Positions 32,110 to 43,960 of a stretch of 64,000 nt of DNA are shown one piece after another (within the stretch, counting starts at the first letter, position 1; the number at the start of each line of letters is the position of its first letter). The position numbers and the translations under genes were made by a program. The DNA lies in the NCBI GenBank assembly GCA_030068145.1, contig JAPJBO010000356.1, forward strand, positions 124,001 through 188,000, in the 5' to 3' direction. Source of the DNA: Diplonema papillatum. Its lineage: Eukaryota > Euglenozoa > Diplonemea > Diplonemida > Diplonemidae. The notes under the pieces were generated by a model. That model worked only from the letters and a program-made list of their open reading frames with translations, did no database searches and was not told where the DNA came from.

Positions 32110-34236
32110 ATGAAGCTTGTGTACCCGCGACCGAACGAGCGTTGTCTGGTCACGGACAGGGGCGTCGAATACGACTTGGCAGCACTTCGCATTCAATGCT
32201 GCTGGCGGAAACTGACCGCGCGGAGGACGGTCAGAAACCAACGCCTGCGTTCCTGGTTTCTCCGGAAGACGGCCTTGGTCATTCAGCAAGCATGGAGGTG
32301 TGTGCTTCCACCAATTGTGTTCATTGACAGGTTTAGATATCATCCATTGCTTCTAACGTACTAAGTACGGGTCGAGGCTATTTCTCTTCGCTGCCTCAGC
32401 AGTGTTGCTATTGGGCAATTTGCGTACCTGCTGCCATCCTTAGATGTGGTAGCCGTTTCTCAGGCTCCCTCTCCGGAATCGAGCCCTAATTCCCCGTTGC
32501 CCGTTACAGCCCGCATCAGAATAAGAAGAGTCCCTTCATTTTACGGACCACCCGCGTTGCCCTCAAACCTTGCCCCTTGCACGGACCTGAAGCGGCGACC
32601 TAAGCGAAACCACCAACACAACCCCGACAGTGCACCAACACAACCCCGACAGTGCACCAACACAACCCCGACAGTGCACCAACACAACCCCGACAGTGCA
32701 CCAACACAACCCCGACAGTGCACCAACACAACCCCGACAGTGCACCAACACAACCCCGACAGTGCACCAACACAACCCCGACAGTGCACCAACACAACCC
32801 CGACAGTGCACCAACACAACCCCGACAGTGCACCAACACAACCCCGACAGTGCACCAACACAACCCCGACAGTGCACCAACACAACCCCGACAGTGCACC
32901 AACACAACCCCGACAGTGCACCAACACAACCCCGACAGTGCACCAACACAACCCCGACAGTGCACCAACACAACCCCGACAGTGCACCAACACAACCCCG
33001 ACAGTGCACCAACACAACCCCGACAGTGCACCAACACAACCCCGACAGTGCACCAACACAACCCCGACAGTGCACCAACACAACCCCGACAGTGCACCAA
33101 CACAACCCCGACAGTGCACCAACACCCCCCAGGTCCACCTTCTATAAGTTGGGTCGTCCTGAACCCCTGCGGTCGACTACAACAAAAACACCCACGGTGG
33201 GTGGGAAACTACCACCACACAATTCATCAAAGGACCAGGGGGCTGCGAAGGCGTGGAACCCCCCGCCTGTCCCTAATCCACAGCGGAGGCCCTCAACCCC
33301 CCGCCTGTCCCTAATCCACAGCGGAGGCCCTCAACCCCCCGCCTGTCCCTATTCCACAGCGGAGGCCTCAACCCCCCGCCTGTCCCTAATCCACAGCGGA
33401 GGCCCTCTTACCTTCGTGGGTTCTCTCTCCCTCTCATCGAGCTGAGCTCAAGCCCTGATCCCACCCACTTTTGCAGGCGGTACCATGCGAAGCTGGTTCT
33501 GGCGCAGGCGCAGGCAGCACGGCTGCGTACGCTGGAGACGATCGACCGCGAGTATGAGGAGGAGAAGATGGCGCAGTTTAAGGAGTCGCTGCTCTGGCGG
33601 ATGGCCGAGTGCGACGAGGCGGCGACGGCGATCAAGGCATGGTGGAAGAGCGCGCACACGCAGCGTAAGATCGGCAACACGATCGCACTCGTGGTGGAAT
33701 CCGCCGGCATTGACCTGCCGGTCACAGACCCAGACGACTTCGGTTCAGTGTTGGACCGCTCGCGCAGGGGAGCTCCGCCGTTTTACTCTTCAGAGGCAGC
33801 CGGGTCTCTGCGACGGGGCTCCGGCTCAACAGTGTCGGCAGCACACGCGTTGCGCAGGCAGTCGCACAGTGTTACCGTCGGTGAAGATGCAGTGCCCCGC
33901 CCTGGCATCCTGAGGCCGCCGCTGCGGCCGCCGCCGCCTTCGGGGACGGTGAACACGAACATCCGGAAGGAGGACAGGGAGAAGAAGGAGCTCCGCCTGC
34001 TCGAGACCGCGATCTTCATCGCGCACACGCATGCCAACGACCACCGGCACGCCATCGCCCGCGAGCAGGAGATCGCCGAAGCCGTGTCGGCGACGCAGAT
34101 CCAGCGGCTCTTCAGGCAGCGCGCCGCGAGGGACACACTCACGGAGCTCGTCGCCAAGCGCAGGGCCCGGTACGACAGCATCAACCCAACAAAGAGCCAG
34201 CTGTTCGCGGCCAGGCACCCAATGGTCGCGGCGTGA
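32110..34236 (+). CDS. IQ-motif (calmodulin-binding) protein, two exons
   Basis: Exons 32110-32297 and 33477-34236 (donor GTGTGT, acceptor TTTTGCAG, phase 2) give 315 aa. Three IQ-like motifs can be read: ALRIQCCWRKLTARRTV (about residue 28), VIQQAWRRYHAKLVL, which is completed only by joining the exons, and ATQIQRLFRQRAARDTL near the C-terminus. The middle is a basic, Glu/Lys-rich helix (REYEEEKMAQF ...) followed by a Pro/Ser-rich linker. IQ motifs bind calmodulin or related EF-hand proteins, often without calcium; cytoskeletal or flagellar proteins commonly carry them. No catalytic domain is present. The intron holds two minisatellites. Confidence 0.78.
32611..33125. repeat. perfect 22-bp minisatellite, 23 copies
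   Basis: CACCAACACAACCCCGACAG plus TG, repeated 23 times without a visible mismatch from 32611 to 33116, with a partial copy after. It is in the intron of the IQ gene. Since 22 is not a multiple of three and no stop occurs, all six frames stay open and yield spurious repetitive peptides. There are no spacers, so this is not a CRISPR array. Confidence 0.98.
33258..33411. repeat. ~38-bp minisatellite, four copies
   Basis: Units of CCCCCCGCCTGTCCCTAATC followed by CACAGCGGAGGCCCTCAA; the third copy reads CTATTCC instead of CTAATCC and is one base shorter. It lies 130 bp downstream of the 22-bp array, before the acceptor of the IQ gene intron. Confidence 0.92.
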
Positions 34237-35460
34237 ACCCGCACCAGCTGCGTTTTTTTGGTTGCAGGCACAGCGGCAGTCGCGCCATGCACGTGATTGT
34301 GTGATCTCTGCATCATCTACCTCGGACCAAGTATGACGCACCCGCTGATGTTGTTGAGGTCATCGTAGTTGACAACGCCGATCCGGTTTTAGGTGTCATG
34401 GAAGTTGACCCGGCGCCTGTATTTCCTGCTGACGTGGAGATCGGCGAGCAGCACGACACCTCTGGCGGTTGTCGACACACTGGAAAGTGACCCCGCGCCA
34501 CCATTTGATCGGAAATAGTCAGAGCAACGGCCGCATAAAAAGCATACATGCCGAGCGAGCACACCTGCTATCATTAGACACGGGTTGCACAAGCGGTACC
34601 ACGTTCTGGCTGGCGGGCGCTCGCGCATGAGCGCGCCGCATCATGCAAACAGATACCCCCTCCAAGCACAGTGTCGTCTGAAGCTTTACGGTTCTTAGCA
34701 CGAACACGTTGGTTGTGTGATGTGAAAATGCGAAGCCCCTCCCGGCCCTTCATTTACCCACCTCTCCTGCTGCCTCGGCTCGCCCCGCCTTCTAGCCTTC
34801 CTCGTTTGATATTGTTGACGAAACGGCGGGTGAAAGGCAGATATGCAGCAGCGCCGTGTTGCCACACGGCATGCTGTTCTGCGCACCTCTCCGACGATCG
34901 TTCACGCCCTCCTTTGAGCTCACGATCCTTCTCACGCAGCAGCGCATTCCTGCACTCGACTTTTGGTTTATGAGGGGGGAAGAGAGTCTTTAAACCAACC
35001 AAAGCTTCAACCCCACCGCCCTGCACCAAAGCCGAAAATGAGGTCAGACTAGGCCAGCTCGGTGATCCGCCGGCGTCCTGTGGCCTCACCTCCGATGCTG
35101 CGGGATCCGTGAAGAATAGCATCGGAATCGAGTTTGTCCGGACTGAGTCGGTATTTCTGGATGTACTGGAGTGGTTTTGTCTAGGCAAACCCCCGTTTTC
35201 ACGTATTTCTTCTGGAGCAGACGATACGTCCTTTGAGTCTCGTATGGCCGACCACGTAGTGCGAATAGCATAGCGGCAAAGGTAGAACTTCCGAACCCGG
35301 CAAAACTTGAAACTGATCACACGATGCTTTCCTAACATCCCTCACCTATACAGTGTTGACTTCCCCCCTTCCTACACGAGTTGAAAAACAAAAAAAAGGA
35401 ATTGGAGAGCGCGTCCCTGGTCGGGGGGCGGGGGCGGCGCAAGGTGGCCGCCCGTTCGCG
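34237..35460. other. intergenic stretch, no gene seen
   Basis: No supported gene or repeat. A pyrimidine-rich piece (TTGACTTCCCCCCTTCC near 35355-35370) lies about 90 bases before the ATG at 35461. Confidence 0.45.
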
Positions 35461-38400
35461 ATGGCCTCGCACGCGGAGGGCGGCAGCTCGACCGTCTACC
35501 TCCACATCTACGACCTGACGCTCGGGCGGGTCAAGCGGTACCAGGACACCATTTTCGGCGAGAAGATCGGCGGGCTCTACCACACCGGGGTCAGCGTCTA
35601 CGGGACCGAGTACTTTTTCGAGGGCGGCATCGCCTCGGTGCCCAGCGGATTCTCCCGGTTCGGGCAGCCGAGGGGCCCGTATAACAGGAGGGTGGCCGTG
35701 GGGCGTACCGACTTGCTCAAGGCGGAGTTCGAAAAATGGGTCCGCGCGCGCGAGAAGGCGAAGTACGGGTTCGTGTGGTACCACCTGCTCTACAGGAATT
35801 GCAACCACTTCACGAGCGAGGCGGTGAAGTTCCTCACGGGGAACGACATCCCCGAGGACATCTTGAAGCTGCCGGCCCTCACGCAGTCGTCAGCCATCGG
35901 CAGGCTGGCGGCGCCGCTGATCGACCGGCTGTACGGCGGCTTCCAGTGGACCCTCGTCAAGGACCAGTGGAAGTACCGGCGACGGCTCGACGCGCAGTGG
36001 CGGATGTGGCTCGCCCAGAAGCGCGCCCCGAAGCACGGCGGACCCGCGCCGCAGGCCCCCGCCGCCCCGGACCAGCGCAACAACGGCAGCAGCGCCGAGG
36101 GCTCGTGCAAGCAGGGGGGGGACGGAGGCGAAGCGGCTCCCGGCGCCGCACCCGCCGCAGGGCAACCTGGATCCGCAGTCCAACCTGAGTCCTCAGGTCA
36201 ACCCGGGTCTGCAGGGTCCTCAGACCAACCTGGGTCTGCAGGCCAACCTGGGTCCGTAGGCCAACCTAAATCCTCAGGTCAACCTGCGTCCGCGGGCCAA
36301 CCTGGGTCCTCAGGCCATTCCGAGTCTGCAGGCCAACCCGGATCCGCAGTCCAACCTGAGTCCTCCGGTCAACCCGGGTCTGCAGGGTCCTCAGACCAAC
36401 CCGGGTCTGCAGGCCAAGCTGGGTCCGTAGGCCAACCTCAATCCTCAGGTCAACCTGCGTCCGCGGGCCAACCCGGGTCCGCAGGCCCCGGGCAGGACCG
36501 GCCGCAGGCCAAGGGGAAGGGTGCGGGGAAGGCCGGCGGCGGCGCCGCGGTCGAGCTGTACTCCGCGCCGGCGAACGCGCGGAGCGACGCGCTCGCGAAC
36601 GTGTCGGAGGGCGCGCGGGAGCGCCGGTGCCGCGTCGTCGGCCGGCCGCCGCCGCGCGTGTACGCCTTCGGCCCCGGCGACGCGGCGGGCGCCGCCGCGC
36701 TCGTCGCGCGGCTGCGCACGGCGTTCGACCGCTGCCCCGCCGCCAGCCGGCCCGCGCACGCGGCCGGCTTCGCCGGGCTCTGCGAGGCGCTACGCCGGCT
36801 GCCGGCCGACGCGGCCGCCGGCTGCCTCGCCAGCGTCGCCAGCCACCGCGGCCCCGTCGCCGGGCTCCTCGGCGAGCCCGAGGTGGCATGCCTCGTCTAT
36901 CTACTCTCCCCTCTCGTCGCCCTGTGGAAGGCTGTCGCCTCCGTCCGCGAGATCGAGTGGCGGAAGAAGAAGAAGAGCAAGCCACCGCCGGCATACCGGC
37001 CCCGGGTGACGGCCCAGACGGCCGACTGCCCGTCTTCCTGTTCGTGCACTGACTCGTCGTCGGAGGACGAGGGTCCCGACGGGGAAGGGGGCGTGCCGGT
37101 CGTTTTCGCGGTGCAGCGGCTCGAGGCGTTCCGGGGCTCCGGCAAATACTTCGCGGCGTCGCTCAAAATCGAGCCGAAGCAGCTGGCGGCCGAGCTCACG
37201 CGGAGCAAGGACCACCTGCTGGCGGCGGTCGACGCGGTGTCCCGGCTCTGCCTGCGGCCTGCGACCGCGAAGATCCTGCTGCAGAGCCACGTCGCGGCGG
37301 CGGACGCGGCGCGGCTGTTCGCCGAGCAGGCCGACCGGCCGTGCGACCAGCAGCTGCGGTCGCTGTTCTGCGGCGGCGGCGGGCTGCTGGCGACGGGGTG
37401 CTCGCGGTTCGAGCTGCTGCCGGCGCCGCTGCAGGTGCTCGTGATGCGGTGCTACTGCAACGCGTTCGCGGCGCACCCGGTGCTCGCGCGGGTCGTGACG
37501 GCCGCGATGGCGTCGTCGAAGCGGTCGATCGCGCTCGACGGGCTGTGCAACGGCGCCCGCGCGGCGCTGCTGCACAAGGAGTGCGCCATGCTGCGGCTGA
37601 CCGCCGTCTCGCTGCTCGTCAACGTCCTCTGCTGCCTCAACAGGCAGCTCGCCACGCCGCCCGCGGCGGCCGCACCGAGGAGCCGCTCGCAGCCCGCCGC
37701 CCCGAAGCCGCGGGGCGCCGGCAGGGTCCGCGGCGACGGCGGCGGGCTCCGGGCGAGCCAGCCGAGCGTCCGGCAGCAGCGGTCGGCGTCCGCGCCTGCC
37801 GCTGCGAAGGCGACGCCGCAGAAGCCGTCGGCGCCGGCGCCGATGGTGCCGCCGGCCCGCGCCGCGCAGCCCGCGGCGGGCCCGGGCAAGCCGCCCGCGC
37901 CGCCGAAGGAGGAGGACTTCGTCTCGCCGGCGCCGTCCGTCGGCTCGGCGGTCATCGAGCTCGGAACACTCGAAACGCAGCTCGCGTCGGCTTTGTGTCA
38001 CAACCCGCCACAGGAAACAGTGAACCCGTGCCCCGCCGAACAAGGGACCGCCAGCAGCACCGCGAGGCACGACGGCGACTCGCGTACTGAAGACGAGGAG
38101 GAAGAAGAAGAGACCGAGTCCGAACCAGAGCTCGATCTTGGGCGCACTCCTGTATGCAACTTCTGCAGCTTCACAACTTTTGTTGCCAGGGGCAAAGAAC
38201 TGGGAAGAGAGTGGCAACGACCTATCGTTCGACCTCTCGCGAAGCCTTACACTTTTCTTTTTTCGTTGTGATTTGACGGGGACGGTTTAGATCTACCCTG
38301 CCAGCAACGCAAAAAAAACAGTCGCAGCTCGTTGCAAAAGAGCACTACCTTGTGGTACCAAAAATATACAGCTCGCGACCCGGAGGGCATTCCTCGCGAT

Positions 38401-39175
38401 TTTGTTTTATGAACCCAATACACACTCAAAAACAGCCTGCGCATCTGCGGCCGGAGACATTCCAGAACACCCACCTGCGTTGTCTGGTAGTGCGCTCGTT
38501 GGGGAGGCACATGATGGTCGAAGCCGACATGTCTGTGCAGCAGAGGATGCTTCTTGGCCTCTATCACGGCTGCCTTCTGAGCGAAGCTGCTCGTACCGAC
38601 GTAGCTGGCTTGACGATGTCATTCGCTCACGTGAAGCGCATGCCGGACATGGAAACCAGGTGTGTCGGCGGCGGGTTATCGTCTGCCTATCCCGTCGGAA
38701 TTGTTTCGACGTCTCTTATTTCTTGTATCACAAACATACGGGTGCCACTCTACGGCGCTCGGGTTTGACCAAACGAGCATACTTTAATGTTTAGGCAGAG
38801 CACTGCCTCTCATGCATGATGATCCTAGCAAGTCTTCTTTGGGGGGGGTTTAATTTGTATTGTCTACGCGTGGAACACTGAGTAAATGACGACAGCCAGA
38901 TAATCTGCGCCAGACTGTGACTGGGCGAGATTTTCCCCCCAGGAGGGACTACGAGCCAGCGGGCGGGACCCAGCATCCCCCCACAACGCGCGGATTGTAG
39001 GCATCTTTCTCAACTCCAACACAGGTACGTGGCCCGATTGGTCGAGTTTATGCGGCGGTCTGCCAGCGATCCGCCTGCTGACATGTGCTTGACAGGCCCG
39101 TTGCGGCCGCGCGAATGGGGCGATCTCTCATCCGCTCCAAAAAATCTTAAAGAGGCAGCAAATGCACCTTACTAG
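35461..39175 (+). CDS. DeSI/PPPDE-family cysteine peptidase (deSUMOylase-like) with helical C-terminal domain
   Basis: Exons 35461-38151, 38466-38659 and 39025-39175 (donors GTATGC and GTGTGT, acceptors CAG, phases 0 and 2) give 1011 aa. Residues 10-145 are a PPPDE domain: LYHTGVSVYGTEYFFEGG holds the catalytic His41 and YRNCNHFTSE the catalytic Cys114, positions close to His38/Cys108 of human DESI1. These enzymes remove SUMO, and some ubiquitin, from targets. About residues 235-345 form an imperfect Gln-Pro-Gly-Ser-Ala repeat linker. About 545-735 is leucine-rich and helical, resembling the PUL (PLAP/Ufd3/Lub1) solenoid found fused to PPPDE in some eukaryotes; exons 2 and 3 extend this helical part. 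If intron 1 were retained, the protein would stop at 38271. The start is the ATG just before the domain; the open frame upstream has no ATG. Family assignment of the N-terminus is firm, PUL is tentative. Confidence 0.82.
36166..36500 (+). repeat. in-frame coding repeats for a Gln/Pro/Gly/Ser linker
   Basis: Variants of CAACCTGGGTCTGCAGGC encode QPGSAG/QPESSG-type hexapeptides about 18 times. A longer block of about 170 bp (36169-36330 and 36340-36500) is duplicated. Because the unit is 18 bp the frame is preserved. Likely a flexible linker of variable length between individuals. Confidence 0.85.
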
Positions 39176-42100
39176 GAAGGCACGAGACGGCCATGGGGAG
39201 TGTCCGCAGTTTTACCATTTCGTTCGCCATCCCTCAGTACACGTTGTTAGCGTTTCCATTCCCATTGCTGAAGCAATTCGGACGGATTGGGAAGCTGTAT
39301 TCCCGATCCAGACCCAACACAGGCGCGTGTACGTTGCTCTGGATGTCTACTGTCGGGCTTCTGCAACACGGAGCACTCAAGGCATTCTTCCAGTCCTTCG
39401 AGACGAGACATTCTGCAATTTTGCAAGAAGCGGGGGTTCGCTCCACAAGTTTTGGCGTGCTTTTCTGTCGTGACTCGTGGTCGTGGCACTGTCCTTTTTT
39501 TGTGTAGTGCACCTGCTTTGTAGGCAGTACCTGAAGGGGCTGGCAGTTGCGGAAAGTCTCAAGCAAACCATTGGTATTTCTGGGTTCAGTGGTGGGCCTG
39601 AATACCCATCGAACCATCTAGTAGCAGGTTCACTCAGAAGTTTCGCATGGGTGAGCTCGCGGTTACTTCACTGAACCTGGCTAGTGGTGGTACGGGTGGG
39701 TGCTGAGGGTCTCAGCCCTGGATCCCTGTCCTCGGGTCGAGTGTCGGTTGGTTGGTCACGAGCGTATTTGGTCCCCAACCCCGGGATCTGGACCCGAGGA
39801 TGGACCAGGACCCTATACGGGCCTATTCTGGGCCCCTTCCTGACGTAGAATCCTGGGCCACTTCTCGTAAAAAATACCCATTTTGATGTTGTCTCGTTTC
39901 TCCCCACCAGCCTCCGTCGAAATACGTACAGCCTCGAGTATTTCCAAGACAACCCCAAGAAACCCCTGTTGCCTGCAGCCTCAATTGTTGTTCGGCGTCA
40001 ATTATAGAGTAAGCTTTCATCAAAACTACGCATTTCTTTGTAATAATGACAAAAGCGTTTGTCATTGTCGCCAGTTGTTTGAACTTGATGAAGAATTTGA
40101 CTGCACACTATACATAGTAGCAGTAGTTGTCGAGCTGCCGGGAGAGCAGCAGACGCAGGGGGCAGGCTTTGCTTTACATTTTTCTTCAATTCCCATCGGA
40201 CGCGCCCCCGGCAATTTTCGGCTCCCAACACTGATTCCAGTGTTTTCGTGTAAGCGCCTTCGGCGCATCATTTTTTGGAGGAATTGCTCGTTCATGCTGC
40301 ATCCAGTGTGCTCAAGTTTCATTGATCGAATGGTATCCTGCCTGTCAGACACACTCAGGTTCCAGTGTGTCTGAGTTCACCCTCAATGTGCAGCACTTGA
40401 GATGAAAGTAACAAATGCAGGTATGTTACCTTCCATACCACATGTCAGATCAGAAGGCATCCCGTGCACCTTTCCTGTCACGACACCAGGCGCGCCAGAG
40501 GAAGAGCGTGTCCCTCGGTGAAGGGCTGATCACGTAAGCGCCAAGTCCCAAGGTGCGCAACGCCTTGATGCTTTAGTTTGGAAAATCGGTAGCCACTTGA
40601 CCCGTAGGCCCGTGGCTCTGCAGTGCCGCCGAACACGTGAAGCTTGGCTCCCGTGTAGCAGGCTTTCCCTGGTACCTATCCTGCATTCTCCCCACTCTCC
40701 TGGCCCCCTAAAACATCGTATGTGGCCGCTATCAACTCGGACTCGGGCTTCAGTCAGCTCTCGGTTCGTCCCGGAAGAGGCCGTCCCTGATACCCTGAAT
40801 CGCGGCCGTTGCCGTCGAATGAGTGAAATTAACGCAGAACCACCACCTCAAAAACAACGAGTAACCCAAAACGCAGTTGCCCACACCCGCTTTTCGGGGG
40901 TTGGGGCGCCCGTTTTTTTTCAGACTCCCGCCATAAAAGCCGCTTCTGAGGCTCGACCTCACAGCTCAGGGGGCGCAAGGCGGCACTCGGTCGTATGATG
41001 GCAACTTCTTGAAAAGAAGAAGCGCATCTGGACCGGAAACGAGCACAAAAGCTGCCCGGTGTGTTCCCTGTCGAACACCACGAACCGAGGCGCTATCCAA
41101 ATTGTTCCAAGCAATGCAAATCGGGTTTCCTAGCCCACGTGTTTCACCTCTCGTTTTTGCCCCAACCGGTTGCCGAAAAACAAGAACTTGCGGGCCGAAA
41201 ACCGCCTTTTCGCATTTCGTTCTCTGAGCTTCTCTGCCCGGTGGCTGCGTCGTGGCTGCCCTTCCCGTACGCGGCAAAAAGATCATCAGGGCGCACCCGG
41301 CACGATCGCTGTAGTGCGGGAGGCCGGTGCCTGTCGATGGCGTCTCGAGATGCTGTAGGTGGATTCCAGCAATAATAATCGCATTTCGTGTTAAAAGCGA
41401 CGACCTTGGAAGTTCATTTTAGTACTATCAATCTCGGTTGCCCTCCAGTGGATTGTGCAGGTTGAAAAAAGGCGTAGACAGTTTGGTTTGGTGGTTGATC
41501 AGAATTCCCAGCGTGAAAACACCGAACCTCTAAACCGCAATAAACGCTAGAAAATAGCTCAGGGTGAATACAAGTGGAAAACCGATTGCCCCGCCCGTTT
41601 CCTTTCTCAAGGCTAAGTGGGGAAGGCCTGCCGCTGCACAACTCGATCGACAGTGATGCGCGCGATGTGTTGTACATCTGCCAGATGTCCGTTTAAGAAC
41701 TGTGAAAAGCACGTGCTTCACTTCTGTCAGCCACAGACAGTTCACCGGAAACGAACGAACATCCCACCGCAGGCATGAACAAAGCTGACCATCACAAGCA
41801 AGCAACAGTTTGACACCCAGTTGGTACGCCCAAGACCGACTGAGCAAATCCCGTCCACATGACCCGAAGTCTCTCTCTCAGCCTGCCAGCCTGCGGCAGG
41901 GAGGACAAGATCCAGTCACCATCCGCCAGCTCCTGATTATTTTCAGACGACTGGCACTTTTTCTTTGCAGCTTCTACTGTAAGAGTAGCATCACTCAAAT
42001 CTTGATTGGCTGCGGCGTTACTTACCGCTCTGAGTCTCTCCCGCTCCTCCTCTGGAGTCATTCGTGACGTCGCGCGCGTCGCTGGTTACTACTCGTGGTA

Positions 42101-42442
42101 AAACAGTGGCTCTGATTCTGAAGAGGTTTCGGCACAGAATTAGGAAGCGCTACAAGTAGAACGGGCTGGTCACTCGCGCATACCTGAATTCTGCACGAAT
42201 CTGTGTGCACACTGCCTTTAGAAAACCGTTTACCCGTAGTCTGCGGTGTCAATGACCCAGTGCGCAGCCAGGATACCATGCAGGGTCAAAACCTTGTGTC
42301 TTTTTGGAAATGCCCGCAGCAACCATTTCCTTGGGTTATACATCATCCCCACCCCGATATCCAATATCTGCATTAGCACCATCCGTCACCCTTATCATCC
42401 GCCCGGCAGATCATATCAGCGGATCAACAGCACACTATCATA
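39176..42442. other. intergenic stretch, no gene recognised
   Basis: About 3.3 kb. Open frames up to about 160 codons occur on both strands, but none shows a domain, coherent composition or splice support. GGGTCTC/ACCCGGG-rich sequence occurs at 39680-39850. No repeats stand out until the inverted-repeat element starting at 42443. Confidence 0.45.
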
Positions 42443-43890
42443 GTTGGCAAGCAAAGCCGACTTTGCTTACATTTGCTTAGGAGATTTGCTTCAGATTACG
42501 AGCAAATAAAAGCAAATTTAGGCAAATTCAAGCAAATTTAAGCAAAGTAGGCATCATGCACTAGGGATTTTGACAACTGAGGAAGCATGCAACAAAGGCA
42601 GGAAAAGGCGAACCTGCGGAAACGGAGCCGGGACTGTGTTGTACGATAGCCGTGCAGGGCGACAATAATGGTGCCGTTGAAGAAAAGCCTCGCAATGCTC
42701 AACCATTCGTACCGTGTTCCCGGAACAGAAGGAGAAGGACGATCGAAACCCCCAACATGACACCAGAAAAGCTGAAGAACGACTCGATGTGATCAAGGTT
42801 CTGACTCTCAGACCTTGGGTCTATGAGGGCAGGGGGCGTTTGACACGAACAAGGGCACTCGTTCCTCGACCGTCCGGTGGGTCATGTTCAAGGAACAGGG
42901 GCAGCAGATGCATGTCAACGAGGTGGGAACATGGCCGGTCTCAACAAGAGGCCACACCGAACCAGCAGGCGTTCGAAGTCGATGTGCACGCCATACAAGA
43001 GCAGACTGCGCGTAAGGCCAGTAACAAGGTGCGAGCCGTACCGCAGGCAGGGCTTCGCAAAGCTGCGACACTGAACGGCAGGTTTCGTCCTAACCGTAGG
43101 CCCGGTGGAAGCAAGGAGTCAGGCAAGAGAGAAGAACCGCAGAATGAGCGCAGGGACGCTGGGCCGTGCTGTTGAAGAAATAGTTCAACACCGACACGGG
43201 CAACCCAAGGACAGCCAAACAGACCTTCAGGCAGGGAACAGCCTACGGCGGTGAAGTAACGAACCTCATCCGAGTGTCGGATGAAACCCCTTGCTACAAC
43301 GACTGAAACACACATGTACAATGCCGGACGCTAGCGTCTGTCAAGAGCATGCGTGACACAGCCGTGTCTTGAAGGTGAGATGGGTCCACAAAGAGACCAA
43401 GGGAAATTAAAATACCGACCTTGTAATCCACGAATAGAGTTGGAAAGAGCAGAGTGAGCAACCGGAGACTGCGGCGAACCGGGAGGTAAGGCAAACGGTT
43501 CGAAAAACGACGCTGGGGACGAAACAGCATAGGTGACGCCTTGGTGTTTGTTCGTGGTTTGCGCGACAAGATGACTCTACTCAAGGGACTCAAGGTACAA
43601 ACGGAATGGGATTGTGGTCCACTATTTCGACCACGCGCTGAACATTGGACGAAAGGGGTACTTCCCTGCAGATGTCCCCCCATTCGTTATGAAGAACAGT
43701 GCCCGCATGCAACGCTGGATTCACCATTCCTGCCGTCTTGCTTAAATTTGCTTCAATTTTGCTTGAGCAAATTTAAGCAAATTTAAGCAAAATTAAGCGA
43801 ATTTAAGCGAATCTGAAGCAAGTCTGAAGCAAATCGACTTTGCTTTTTTCGGGGGTCACCAACTTTGCTTAAATTTGCTTTGCTTGCCAA
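42443..43890. mobile_element. DNA-transposon-like element with AGCAAATTTA-rich termini, TA target duplication
   Basis: The ends are inverted: GTTGGCAAGCAAAGC at 42443-42457 and its complement at 43876-43890, each flanked by TA (TCATA before, TATGA after). Inside each end are clusters of AGCAAATTTAAGC and the reverse TTTGCTTAAATTTGC (42458-42550, 43739-43880). The middle is not AT-rich and contains open frames on both strands up to about 150 codons, none recognised. A - strand peptide with AVSRMLLTDA (near 43340) recurs as AVSRMPLSDA at 46.4 kb, hinting that a relative once coded there. A TA duplication suits Tc1/mariner-like or MITE-type elements. The right end abuts the sulfatase gene. Confidence 0.72.
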
Positions 43891-43960
43891 CTATGACTAT
43901 GCAATCCAGTTCAAGCACGAACGCCGTTACAGGTTCCTGCCTATGATCGGATACACAAAA

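Noticed and set aside
32611..33116. Possible CRISPR array
   Set aside because: Direct repeats have no spacers and the genome is eukaryotic.
32541..33445. Repetitive proteins in all frames (for example VHQHNPDSAPTQPRQ or VLVHCRGCVGALS)
   Set aside because: Artefact of a stop-free 22-bp tandem repeat located in an intron.
36901..38217. 438-codon - strand frame opposite the DeSI gene
   Set aside because: Arg-rich shadow of a GC-rich exon; no domain or start context.
42714..43175. 153-codon frame inside the 42.4 kb element as a transposase
   Set aside because: Composition is basic and low in hydrophobics, no DDE or helix-turn-helix pattern is visible, and the better protein-level echo is on the opposite strand.
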